This document shows positions 1-6,276 of a stretch of 14,572 nt of DNA, in pieces. Under the pieces are notes generated by a model that saw nothing but the letters and a program-made list of their open reading frames with translations, was not told where the DNA came from and searched no databases. Source of the DNA: Pseudonocardiales bacterium (GTDB taxonomy: Bacteria > Actinomycetota > Actinomycetes > Mycobacteriales > Jatrophihabitantaceae). Position 1 is the stretch's first letter; every line of letters starts with the position of its first letter. The position numbers and the translations under genes are program-made. Where the stretch lies: positions 1 to 14,572 of the forward strand of contig JAVEEO010000468.1 in assembly GCA_030840415.1 (NCBI GenBank), written 5' to 3'.

Positions 1-38
1 TAAGGGCGAGTCCTAGCCCCGGTAAGGCAAGTAGGCAG

Positions 39-1223
39 CTACTCCGGCAGCAGGGACTTGCGCCTGCTGACCTCGGCCTCAGCCTTGGCGATCCGCTGCG
101 GGTCCCCGGAGGCCTGCGCCTTGGCCAGCTTCGCCTCGGCCTCAGCCAGCCGCTCCTTCAGCTGGGCCAGGAACGGGTTGGACTCGCTGGCGCCGCGCTT
201 CCACTCGGCGTCCAGGGCATCGCGAACCCGCTGCTCGGCGGCCCGCATCCGGGACTCGACGCGCTGCATGGCATCGCGCGGCACGTGTCCGAGCGACTCC
301 AGCTTCTCTTGCAGGTCCCGCAGCGCCACCTGGGCCTGCCGCGGGTTGCTCAGGTCCAGCGCTGCCGCCTCGGCGATGATCGATTCCTTCTCCTTGAGGT
401 TCTGGCTCTGCTCGGCGTCGCGTTCGGCGAACACTCCGGAGCGGCGCTCGAAGAAGACGTCCTGGGCGGCTCGGAACCGCTTCCACAGCGCGTCCTCGGT
501 GCTGCGGTTGGTCCGCGGGGCGGCCTTCCACTCGGTCATCAGATCCTTGAGCGCCGATGCGGTCTCGCGCCAGTCCTCGGAGCCGGACAGCTGCTCGGCC
601 CGGGCCACCAGCTTTTCCTTGATCGCCTTGGCGGCGTCGCGTTCGGTGTCGAGGTTGGCGAAGTGGCTGCCGCGCCGCTTGCCGAAGGCGTCGCGGGCGG
701 CGGCGAACCGCTTCCACAGCGCGTCGTCGGTCTTGCGGTCGATGCCCTTGATCAGCTTCCATTCCTCGACGATGGCGCGCAGCCGGTCGCCGGCGGCCTT
801 CCACTGGGTGGAGCTCTCCGCGATCGTCTCGGCCTCGGCGGCCAGGGCTTCCTTCTTCGCGATGGCCTCGGCCCGGGCGGACTCGCGGGCCTCGGCCAGC
901 TCGCCCATCTTGGCGTCCGCCGCGGTGATCAGCGTGACCAGTTGGGCGTCGAGGGCTGCCAGGTCACCGACCGCAGCCACCGTCGGCAGCGAGGCGTGCA
1001 GGGTCATCGCCTGGGACTTGGTGGCCTTGGGGTCGCCGGCGCCGGATTCCAGCCGCTTGGCCAGCAGGTTGATCTCGGTCTGCAGGTCGTCGAACCTGCG
1101 GATGTAGTAGGCCAGCCCGGCCTCGGCGTCGCCGGCCTGCCAGGAACCGACCTCACGCTCACCGTCGGCGGTCCTGACGAACACCGTGCCAGCCTCGTCG
1201 ATACGTCCCCAATCCGTACTCAT
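39..1223 (-). CDS. DUF349 domain coiled-coil protein
   Basis: A 394-residue cytoplasmic protein, rich in Ala, Glu, Lys and Arg and almost wholly helical, with no signal peptide or membrane segment. Two clear DUF349 repeats are visible at about residues 141-210 and 218-290, each with the signature W..L...W(K)....R.(T/S).DALWKRF.AA.D.F..RR. A third, degenerate copy runs at about 291-340, and the C-terminus (351-394) is a charged coiled coil. The role of DUF349 proteins is not established; actinobacteria commonly carry one near miaA (M. tuberculosis Rv2731 is similar from memory). The frame is open upstream to 1403, but that part overlaps miaA and its promoter. ATG at 1223 begins MSTDWGRIDE; ATG at 1232 is an alternative. 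No Shine-Dalgarno is visible, which fits leaderless translation. It is divergent from miaA with 58 bp between start codons. Confidence 0.85.
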   Translation of the reverse strand: MSTDWGRIDEAGTVFVRTADGEREVGSWQAGDAEAGLAYYIRRFDDLQTEINLLAKRLESGAGDPKATKSQAMTLHASLPTVAAVGDLAALDAQLVTLITAADAKMGELAEARESARAEAIAKKEALAAEAETIAESSTQWKAAGDRLRAIVEEWKLIKGIDRKTDDALWKRFAAARDAFGKRRGSHFANLDTERDAAKAIKEKLVARAEQLSGSEDWRETASALKDLMTEWKAAPRTNRSTEDALWKRFRAAQDVFFERRSGVFAERDAEQSQNLKEKESIIAEAAALDLSNPRQAQVALRDLQEKLESLGHVPRDAMQRVESRMRAAEQRVRDALDAEWKRGASESNPFLAQLKERLAEAEAKLAKAQASGDPQRIAKAEAEVSRRKSLLPE

Positions 1224-1230
1224 ATCGAGC

Positions 1231-1236
1231 ATTAGA
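1231..1236 (-). promoter_or_regulatory. Possible -10 of a leaderless promoter for the DUF349 gene
   Basis: On the minus strand TCTAAT lies 7 bp before the ATG at 1223, the distance expected if transcription starts at the A of the start codon. The second base departs from TANNNT, and no -35 or Shine-Dalgarno is seen. The call is an inference from spacing only. Confidence 0.3.
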
Positions 1237-1267
1237 CACGACTGCGCGCGGCTTCGGTGTAGCCGGA

Positions 1268-1273
1268 TAGCCT
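1268..1273 (+). promoter_or_regulatory. Probable -10 element of a leaderless miaA promoter
   Basis: TAGCCT fits the actinobacterial -10 pattern TANNNT and ends 8 bp before the GTG chosen as the miaA start. There is no purine-rich Shine-Dalgarno in the gap (CTTGCAAC), so the mRNA may begin at or within a base or two of the GTG. No convincing -35 is present. Confidence 0.45.
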
Positions 1274-1281
1274 CTTGCAAC

Positions 1282-2214
1282 GTGACTGACACCGATGCGG
1301 GCCGCCGCAGGCCCGCCGTGGTGGCCGTCGTGGGCCCGACAGCGACCGGTAAATCCGATCTTGCGGTGGCGCTGGCCCGGCGGATCGATGGCGAGATCGT
1401 CAACGCCGACTCGATGCAGCTCTACCGAGGGATGGACATCGGCACCGCCAAGCTGGCGCCGGCCGAGCGCGGCGGGGTGCCGCACCACCTGCTCGACATC
1501 TGGCCGGTGACCAAGCCGGCGGCCGTCGCCGAGTACCAGCAGTTGGCCCGCGGGGCCATCGCCGACATCGCCGGCCGGGGGCGGACACCGGTGCTGGTCG
1601 GCGGTTCGGGGCTCTATGTCCGGGCAGTGCTGGACCCGCTGGAGTTTCCGGGGGAGTCACCGGCCATCCGGGCGGCGCTGGCGGCCGAGCTGGCCGAGCT
1701 GGGCCCGGCGGTCCTGCACGCCCGGCTGGCCCGGCTCGACCCGGCGGCCGGGGCGGCCATCCTGCCGTCCAACGGGCGCCGGATCGTCCGGGCACTGGAG
1801 GTCATGGAACTCACCGGCGGGCTGTTCACCGCCCGGATGCCGGCTCATCAGTCGGTCTATCCGGGGGTGCAGCTGGCACTGGAGCGCCCCGACCTGGAGT
1901 CCCGGGTGCGGTTGCGGGTGCAACGGATGATGGCCGGCGGCCTGCTGGCCGAGGTGCGCCGGTTGCTGCCGCTCGGCCTGCGCGACAGCCCCACCGCAGG
2001 CAAGGCGCTGGGCTACCAGCAGCTGCTCGCGGTGCTCGACGATGAGGGCAACGTCCGCGGCGACCTGGAGCAGGCCGTCGAGCTGACCATGAGCCGGACC
2101 TGGCGGTTCGTGCGCAGGCAGCGGTCCTGGTTCCGCCGGGATCCGCGGCTGCACTGGCTGGACGCCGCGGCTCCCGACCTGCTGGATCGGGCGCTGGCAC
2201 TGCTGCCCCGCTAG
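1282..2214 (+). CDS. miaA: tRNA dimethylallyltransferase (MiaA)
   Basis: Transfers a dimethylallyl group from DMAPP to N6 of adenosine-37 in tRNAs that read codons starting with U; the product stabilises codon-anticodon pairing and is the substrate of MiaB. The 310-residue length is normal. Visible motifs are the P-loop GPTATGKS (18-25), the substrate/tRNA loop NADSMQLYRGMDIGTAK (41-57), the GGSGLY strand (107-112), GRRIVRALEV (165-174) and the C-terminal RRQRSWFRRD (278-287), all typical of the family. The frame is open from 1186, but GTG at 1282 puts the P-loop at the usual distance from the N-terminus, follows a TANNNT -10, and avoids overlap with the divergent DUF349 gene. dapF starts 10 bp after the stop, and miaA-dapF-hflX is a conserved actinobacterial order. 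Confidence 0.96.
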   Translation: MTDTDAGRRRPAVVAVVGPTATGKSDLAVALARRIDGEIVNADSMQLYRGMDIGTAKLAPAERGGVPHHLLDIWPVTKPAAVAEYQQLARGAIADIAGRGRTPVLVGGSGLYVRAVLDPLEFPGESPAIRAALAAELAELGPAVLHARLARLDPAAGAAILPSNGRRIVRALEVMELTGGLFTARMPAHQSVYPGVQLALERPDLESRVRLRVQRMMAGGLLAEVRRLLPLGLRDSPTAGKALGYQQLLAVLDDEGNVRGDLEQAVELTMSRTWRFVRRQRSWFRRDPRLHWLDAAAPDLLDRALALLPR

Positions 2215-2217
2215 GCT
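2212..2217 (+). promoter_or_regulatory. Probable -10 element of a leaderless dapF promoter, overlapping the miaA stop
   Basis: TAGGCT matches TANNNT and ends 7 bp before the dapF GTG at 2225. Its first three bases are the TAG stop codon of miaA. The 10 bp between the genes contain no Shine-Dalgarno, so dapF is either leaderless or translated by coupling from miaA mRNA. Confidence 0.45.
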
Positions 2218-2224
2218 CGCGGCT

Positions 2225-3115
2225 GTGAACGCCGCGCTGAGTGTGATGAAGGGCCATGGCACCGAGAACGACTTCGTGGTGCTGCCCGATCTGGACGCGG
2301 TGGTGTCGATGTCGGCGTCGATGGTCCGGGCGCTGTGCGACCGGCGGGCGGGCATCGGTGCCGACGGTGTGCTGCGGGTGACTCGGACGGCGCTGGCCAC
2401 CGAGCCGGACGTCCGGTCCCAGGCCGACGTGGCCGAGTACTTCATGGACTACCACAACGCCGACGGCTCGATCGCCGAGACCTGTGGCAACGGCCTGCGG
2501 GTGTTCGGGCGCTACCTGGAGCACGCCGGCCTGGCCGGTGCGGCCGGGGTCACCGTCGCGACCCGGGGCGGGCCCCGGGCGCTGAGCTTCGAGGGCGAGG
2601 ACATCACCGTCGAACTGGGCCCGGCCACCCTGCGGCCGGAACGGCCCCGGGTCAGCGTCGCCGGGCTGATCGGCGAGTTCGACTCGGTGGCCCTGGAACT
2701 GCCCAATCCGCACGTGGTGGTGCGGCTGCCCGCCGAGCAGGACCTGGACGCGCTGCAACTGGCCGAACCGCCGCGGGTACGGCCCAGCCTGCCGGACGGC
2801 CAGAACGTCGAGTTCGTGGTGCTGACCGGTCCGAACCAGCTCCGGATGCGGGTGCACGAGCGGGGTTCGGGCGAAACCCGCTCGTGCGGCTCGGGGATCG
2901 CCGCCGCGGTGGTCGCTGTGAGCGGTTCGGTGGCCGGTCCGGCGGCCGGTCCGGTGGCCGGCTCTCCGGACGGGCGGGGGGAGTGGACCGTTCAGGTGCC
3001 CGGCGGCCGGTGCCGGGTGTGGTGGAACGCCGACGGTGGCCTGATGCTGTCCGGCCCGGCGGTGCTGGTGGCCAGCCTGGAACTGTCGCCGGAATGGCTG
3101 GCGACGCACCGCTGA
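2225..3115 (+). CDS. dapF: Diaminopimelate epimerase (DapF)
   Basis: Cytoplasmic, cofactor-independent epimerase that converts LL- to meso-diaminopimelate, the precursor of lysine and the cross-linking residue of actinobacterial peptidoglycan. It has 296 residues. Both halves of the two-base active site are present: Cys87 in ADGSIAETCGNG and Cys221 in GSGETRSCGSG. Other signatures are the N-terminal KGHGTENDFVVL (9-20), CDRRAGIGADGVL (38-50) and NPHVVVRL (161-168). GTG at 2225 gives the standard start (VNAALSVMKGHG). Residues 233-251 form a Gly/Ala/Pro-rich insert made by a 12-bp DNA repeat. The gene follows miaA by 10 bp and precedes hflX by about 80 bp; expression as an operon or from its own leaderless promoter are both possible. 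Confidence 0.96.
   Translation: MNAALSVMKGHGTENDFVVLPDLDAVVSMSASMVRALCDRRAGIGADGVLRVTRTALATEPDVRSQADVAEYFMDYHNADGSIAETCGNGLRVFGRYLEHAGLAGAAGVTVATRGGPRALSFEGEDITVELGPATLRPERPRVSVAGLIGEFDSVALELPNPHVVVRLPAEQDLDALQLAEPPRVRPSLPDGQNVEFVVLTGPNQLRMRVHERGSGETRSCGSGIAAAVVAVSGSVAGPAAGPVAGSPDGRGEWTVQVPGGRCRVWWNADGGLMLSGPAVLVASLELSPEWLATHR
2929..2964 (+). repeat. Three 12-bp tandem repeats inside dapF
   Basis: GGTGGCCGGTCC, GGCGGCCGGTCC and GGTGGCCGGCTC lie head to tail and encode the VAGPAAGPVAG stretch. The repeat is in frame and falls just after the second active-site loop, so it adds a flexible surface segment without touching catalytic residues. Confidence 0.7.
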
Positions 3116-3197
3116 CCGGGTGCTGATTGCCTTGCCGAGCCCTTGGCGGGGCGTTCTGCGTGAAATTTCCTCGCCGTCGGGACGGTTGGCTGTCACC

Positions 3198-4745
3198 ATG
3201 GAGGTAATGACTGCTTACCGACGCAACGAAGAAACCGCCGAGCCCGCCAGCCAGGCCGGCGACCCCGGATACGACGACCAGCCCGACGGCTCCATCCACC
3301 TCGACTACATCGACGCCGGCGACCCCGATGCCGCGGACGAGCCGGACTTCACCCTGGGGGAGTACGACCTCTCCGAGCGGGCCGCCCTGCGCCGGGTCGC
3401 GGGGCTATCCACCGAGCTCACCGACATCACCGAGGTCGAGTACCGCCAGCTACGACTGGAACGGGTGGTGCTGGTGGGGGTGTGGACCACCGGCACCCTG
3501 ACCGAGGCCGAGAACTCGATGCACGAGCTGGCCCGGCTGGCCGAGACCGCCGGCTCGGAGGTGCTCGACGGCCTGGTGCAGCGCCGCGACCGCCCGGACC
3601 CGGCCACCTACATCGGCTCGGGCAAGGCCAAGGAGCTGCGCGACATCGTCGCTGCCACCGGTGCCGACACCGTCATCTGCGACGGCGAGCTGACCCCGGG
3701 CCAGCTGCGGCAGTTGGAGCAGGTCGTCAAGGTCAAGGTGGTCGACCGGACCGCCCTGATCCTCGACATCTTCGCCCAGCACGCCCGGTCCCGGGAGGGC
3801 AAGGCGCAGGTCGAGCTGGCCCAGTTGCAGTATCTGGTGCCCCGGCTGCGCGGCTGGGGCGAGTCGCTGTCGCGGCAGGTCGGCGGCCGGGCGGCCAACG
3901 GCGTCGGCATTGGCGGCCGCGGCCCGGGTGAGACCAAGCTGGAGATCGACCGCCGCCGGATCACTGCCCGGATGGCCAAGCTGCGCAAGGAGATCTCGGG
4001 CATGAAGACCGCCCGGGACGTCAAGCGCGCCCGGCGCAACAGCAACGAGGTGCCCTCGGTGGTGCTGGCCGGCTATACCAACGCCGGTAAGTCCTCGCTG
4101 TTGAACCGGCTCACCGGCGCCGGTGTGCTGGTGGAGAACGCGTTGTTCGCCACCCTGGATCCGACCGTCCGGCGTGCCGATACCACCGACGGCAGGGTCT
4201 ACACGCTCTCGGACACGGTCGGCTTCGTCCGGCACCTGCCCCACCAGCTCGTCGAGGCGTTCCGCTCCACGCTGGAGGAGGTCGCCTCGGCGGATCTGAT
4301 CCTGCACGTGGTGGATGCCTCCGACGAGGACCCGGAGGCCCAGATCCAGGCGGTGCGCGAGGTGCTGTCCGATATCGACGCCCTCGACGTGCCTGAGCAG
4401 ATCGTGTTCAACAAGGCCGACAACGCCGACGCCGAGACGGTGCTCCGGTTGCGCAGCCTGGTACCCGGCGCCCTGTTCGTCTCGGCGCTCACCGGGGCCG
4501 GGATGGCCGAGCTGGCGGCGCTGATCGAGGCCGGGCTGCCCCGCCCCGAACGCGCCGTGCAGGTGCTGCTGCCCTACACCCGCGGCGATCTGGTGGCCCG
4601 CATCCATGCCGACGGCGAGGTGCTGTCGGAGGAACACACCGGCGACGGGACGCTGATCAGCGCCCGGGTGCGCTCGGAACTGGCCTCGGCGGTCGAACAA
4701 TTCGCGGTGGAACGGATCGCGGCGGTGCCGGCCGGCGAGCGGTGA
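3198..4745 (+). CDS. hflX: GTPase HflX, ribosome-splitting factor
   Basis: Translational GTPase that binds the 50S subunit and splits stalled or hibernating ribosomes under stress. It has 515 residues from this start. The N-terminal nucleotide-binding domain contains YIGSGKAKELR and ADTVICDGELTPGQLRQLE, followed by the helical linker with LVPRLRGWGESLSRQ and the glycine-rich GIGGRGPGETKLE. The G domain carries G1 GYTNAGKSS (292-300), a G2 threonine in the ATLDPTVRR segment, G3 DTVGFV (339-344), G4 NKAD (405-408) and G5 SAL. About 60 acidic residues precede the conserved RAALRRVAGLSTELTD region. The start is uncertain: ATG 3198 and ATG 3207 are three codons apart, and the GGAGGT between them sits only 1 bp from the second ATG. 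The frame is open to GTG 3120, but that extension looks non-coding. Confidence 0.93.
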   Translation: MEVMTAYRRNEETAEPASQAGDPGYDDQPDGSIHLDYIDAGDPDAADEPDFTLGEYDLSERAALRRVAGLSTELTDITEVEYRQLRLERVVLVGVWTTGTLTEAENSMHELARLAETAGSEVLDGLVQRRDRPDPATYIGSGKAKELRDIVAATGADTVICDGELTPGQLRQLEQVVKVKVVDRTALILDIFAQHARSREGKAQVELAQLQYLVPRLRGWGESLSRQVGGRAANGVGIGGRGPGETKLEIDRRRITARMAKLRKEISGMKTARDVKRARRNSNEVPSVVLAGYTNAGKSSLLNRLTGAGVLVENALFATLDPTVRRADTTDGRVYTLSDTVGFVRHLPHQLVEAFRSTLEEVASADLILHVVDASDEDPEAQIQAVREVLSDIDALDVPEQIVFNKADNADAETVLRLRSLVPGALFVSALTGAGMAELAALIEAGLPRPERAVQVLLPYTRGDLVARIHADGEVLSEEHTGDGTLISARVRSELASAVEQFAVERIAAVPAGER

Positions 4746-4771
4746 ACCGGCCTGCGGTCACGGGCAGCGGG

Positions 4772-4777
4772 TAGCCT
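4772..4777 (+). promoter_or_regulatory. Possible -10 element upstream of tatA
   Basis: TAGCCT fits TANNNT and would start transcription near 4784, giving a leader of about 35 nt that holds the tatA Shine-Dalgarno AGGAG (4806-4810, 8 bp from the ATG). No good -35 is seen. It suggests tatA can be transcribed separately from hflX. Confidence 0.4.
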
Positions 4778-4818
4778 GGACCTGGAGTAGTTCTCGAGCT
4801 GGGCTAGGAGACTCAATC

Positions 4819-5169
4819 ATGGGCTGGGAATCGCCGTCGCACTGGGTGATCATCGCGTTGGTCGTGCTGGTGCTCTTCGGGTACAAGAAGCTTCCGGAAA
4901 TGTCCCGGTCGGTCGGCCGATCGTTGCGGATCTTCAAGACCGAGATCAAGGGCATGGGCCAGGACGACGCCGCCCGCGATGCCGCGGAGACGGCCGTGCC
5001 ACCGACCGCTCAGCCGACGGTCGGCACGCCGGTGGCGCCGCCGGTGGTACCGCCGGGGGCGGTCGTCGAACCTCCGGTCACGCCGTCTGCCGTCGCCCCG
5101 GTCGCCCAGCCGCTGCCGCCGGTGGTGGAGGAGCCGCGCCCGGCGTCTCAGCAGGGGACCCAGGCCTAG
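4819..5169 (+). CDS. tatA: Sec-independent (Tat) translocase subunit TatA
   Basis: Small membrane subunit that multimerises to form the Tat translocation element for folded, often cofactor-bearing, proteins. The 116-residue protein has the TatA/E layout: a short extracytoplasmic N-terminus, one membrane helix at about residues 8-20 (WVIIALVVLVLF), the hinge FGYKKLPE with the invariant FG, an amphipathic helix (MSRSVGRSLRIFKTEIKGM), then an unstructured Pro/Val/Ala-rich cytoplasmic tail from about residue 56. AGGAG lies 8 bp before the ATG. The stop is followed at once by imperfect 18-bp repeats. tatC and tatB are not nearby; in many actinobacteria tatA sits with tatC and pafBC, so this location between hflX and lexA is less usual. 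TatA and TatE cannot be told apart by sequence; the FG hinge and charge pattern argue against TatB. Confidence 0.92.
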   Translation: MGWESPSHWVIIALVVLVLFGYKKLPEMSRSVGRSLRIFKTEIKGMGQDDAARDAAETAVPPTAQPTVGTPVAPPVVPPGAVVEPPVTPSAVAPVAQPLPPVVEEPRPASQQGTQA

Positions 5170-5221
5170 GGGCTTCGGGCCTAGTAGGGGATCCGGGCCT
5201 GACAGGAGACCCCGGGCCTGG
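5154..5221 (+). repeat. Decayed 17-18-bp tandem repeat at the 3' end of tatA
   Basis: Four related units (5154-5169, 5169-5186, 5187-5204, 5205-5221) share GGGG....CGGGCCT(A/G). The two best are GGGGCTTCGGGCCTAGTA and GGGGATCCGGGCCTGACA. The first unit includes the final tatA codons and its stop, so the array looks like duplication of the gene end followed by drift. It leads directly into the terminator. Confidence 0.55.
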
Positions 5222-5224
5222 CGC

Positions 5225-5252
5225 CCCTGCCGGGTGTTGCCACCCGGCAGGG
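5225..5252. terminator. Terminator hairpin between convergent tatA and lexA
   Basis: CCCTGCCGGGTG and CACCCGGCAGGG form a perfect 12-bp stem around the loop TTGC. It lies 55 bp after the tatA stop and about 85 bp after the lexA stop, so it can serve both. There is no long T tract, as is common for actinobacterial terminators. Confidence 0.8.
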
Positions 5253-5290
5253 TCTCGCCACTTCGTTACGCACGGGCCGTCCCGCCGCGC

Positions 5291-5348
5291 TGATCACACC
5301 TTGTTTGATCGCACCTTGTTTGATCGCACCTTGCTGATCACACCTTGC
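5291..5348. repeat. Four 14-15-bp tandem repeats overlapping the lexA stop
   Basis: The units are TGATCACACCTTGTT (5291-5305), TGATCGCACCTTGTT (5306-5320), TGATCGCACCTTGC (5321-5334) and TGATCACACCTTGC (5335-5348). Read on the minus strand, the last unit is the end of lexA (codons for Arg-Lys-Val, then TGA), and the other three are non-coding copies trailing behind the gene. Confidence 0.85.
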
Positions 5349-6078
5349 GAAGGACCGCCACTACCCGTCCCAGGATGGTCGCATCGTCGGCCGGGATCGG
5401 TGAGTAGGCCTCGTTGTGCGGCAGCAGCCAGGCGTGCCCGCCACGGCGCTGCAACGTCTTGACGGTGGCCTCGCCGTCGATCATGGCCGCCACGATCTCG
5501 CCGTTGTCGGCGTTGGGCTGCTGACGGACCACCACCCAGTCGCCGTCGGCGATGGCGGCGTCCACCATCGAGTCGCCCTGCACCCGCAGCAGGTAGAGGG
5601 TGCCCTCGCCGACCAGCGTTCGCGGCAGCGGGAAGACATCCTCGACCACCTGCTCGGCCAGGATCGGCCCACCGGCGGCGATCCGGCCGATCAGCGGCAC
5701 CATCACCGCCTCGGGCTGGTCGCCGTACAGGGCGTCGTCGCCTGCCAGTTGCGCCGGCCCGGTCATCGGCTCGTCCTCGGGGGAGCGCACGTCCAGCGCC
5801 CGAGGCTTGTTCGGATCGCGCCGGATGAAGCCCTTCGCCTCCAGGACGGCGAGCTGGTGACTGACGCTCGAGGTCGACTGCAGCCCCACCGCATCGCCGA
5901 TCTCGCGCATGCTCGGCGGGAAGCCGCGCTGCTGGACGGTGTTGCGGATGACGGTCAGGATGGTCCGCTGCCGCGCGGTCAGCCCGTCTCCCCGATCGTG
6001 GTCGGGGAACTCGGCGATCGAACTGTTCCTGGGTCGTCCCGGTCCGCGTCGCGGTGGTGGCTTCGGGGGCTTGGGCAC
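5338..6078 (-). CDS. lexA: LexA, SOS-response repressor / autoprotease
   Basis: Represses the SOS regulon and cleaves itself when stimulated by RecA filaments. From GTG 6078 it has 246 residues. A basic Pro-rich extension (1-19, ending [11 protein letters not shown]-hook-like) precedes the winged-helix DNA-binding domain (about 33-97: [33 protein letters not shown]). The cleavage site is Ala135-Gly136 in GRIAAGGP; the catalytic dyad is Ser170 (QGDSMVDAA) and Lys207 (EATVKTL). The frame is open to 6228, but that extension would contain a LexA box and a -35/-10 pair. GTG 6078 has AGGGAGA 5 bp upstream and no such conflict, so I chose it. Regulation is autogenous through the box at 6197-6212. 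The 3' end is the source of the tandem repeat beyond the stop. It is convergent with tatA and divergent from the LysM gene. Confidence 0.95.
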   Translation of the reverse strand: MPKPPKPPPRRGPGRPRNSSIAEFPDHDRGDGLTARQRTILTVIRNTVQQRGFPPSMREIGDAVGLQSTSSVSHQLAVLEAKGFIRRDPNKPRALDVRSPEDEPMTGPAQLAGDDALYGDQPEAVMVPLIGRIAAGGPILAEQVVEDVFPLPRTLVGEGTLYLLRVQGDSMVDAAIADGDWVVVRQQPNADNGEIVAAMIDGEATVKTLQRRGGHAWLLPHNEAYSPIPADDATILGRVVAVLRKV

Positions 6079-6171
6079 CGGAGTCTCCCTGTCTGTCTGG
6101 CCTGGCGGCCGTCCGCGCCCGCCAGGAGGACCACTCCCGGCCGGCGTGCCGTCCTCAGGACGAGCGTGCCG

Positions 6172-6200
6172 AAAGTAGCGCCTCAGCAGTAACGATTCAA
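6172..6200 (-). promoter_or_regulatory. lexA promoter
   Basis: On the minus strand TTGAAT (6200-6195) and TACTTT (6177-6172) are separated by exactly 17 bp. The -35 overlaps the LexA box at 6197-6212. Transcription would start near 6165, giving a leader of about 87 nt before the GTG at 6078. This argues against the longer reading frame to 6228. Confidence 0.6.
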
Positions 6201-6212
6201 ACACCTGTTCGA
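6197..6212 (-). promoter_or_regulatory. LexA (SOS) box of lexA
   Basis: Minus-strand TCGAACAGGTGTTTGA matches TCGAAC-N4-GTTCGA at 11 of 12 defined positions; the one change is in the distal half-site (GTTTGA). It overlaps the -35 of the lexA promoter, as expected for autorepression. Confidence 0.8.
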
Positions 6213-6236
6213 TTCGGCGTGTCGTCAATCTGGTTT

Positions 6237-6259
6237 CTGTCAGAGGCTTGTAGTAGACA
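6237..6259 (+). promoter_or_regulatory. Possible RecA-independent (PafBC-type) damage promoter for the LysM gene
   Basis: CTGTCAGAG, 8 bp and TAGACA resemble the mycobacterial RecA-NDp pattern TTGTCRGTG-N8-TANNNT, with 7 of 9 upstream bases, the exact spacing, and one miss at the last -10 base. Transcription would start near 6266, just ahead of the LexA box at 6277. The M. tuberculosis counterpart Rv2719c has been reported as damage-inducible without RecA. Confidence 0.35.
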
Positions 6260-6276
6260 TCGGTACATGCCGGTGA

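Noticed and set aside
58..1235. Plus-strand open frames opposite the DUF349 gene
   Set aside because: Ser/Arg- or Gly/Leu-rich shadow translations without Shine-Dalgarno; the minus strand carries clear DUF349 repeats.
1826..3199. Minus-strand open frames of 457 codons opposite miaA and dapF
   Set aside because: Low-complexity Arg/Pro/Gly/His product in the antisense of two well-recognised genes; composition shadow.
3450..4700. Minus-strand open frame opposite hflX
   Set aside because: Antisense shadow of a high-GC gene with no start signals.
4694..4709. TCGAACAATTCGCGGT as a third LexA box
   Set aside because: Only one half-site matches, and it lies inside the hflX coding sequence.
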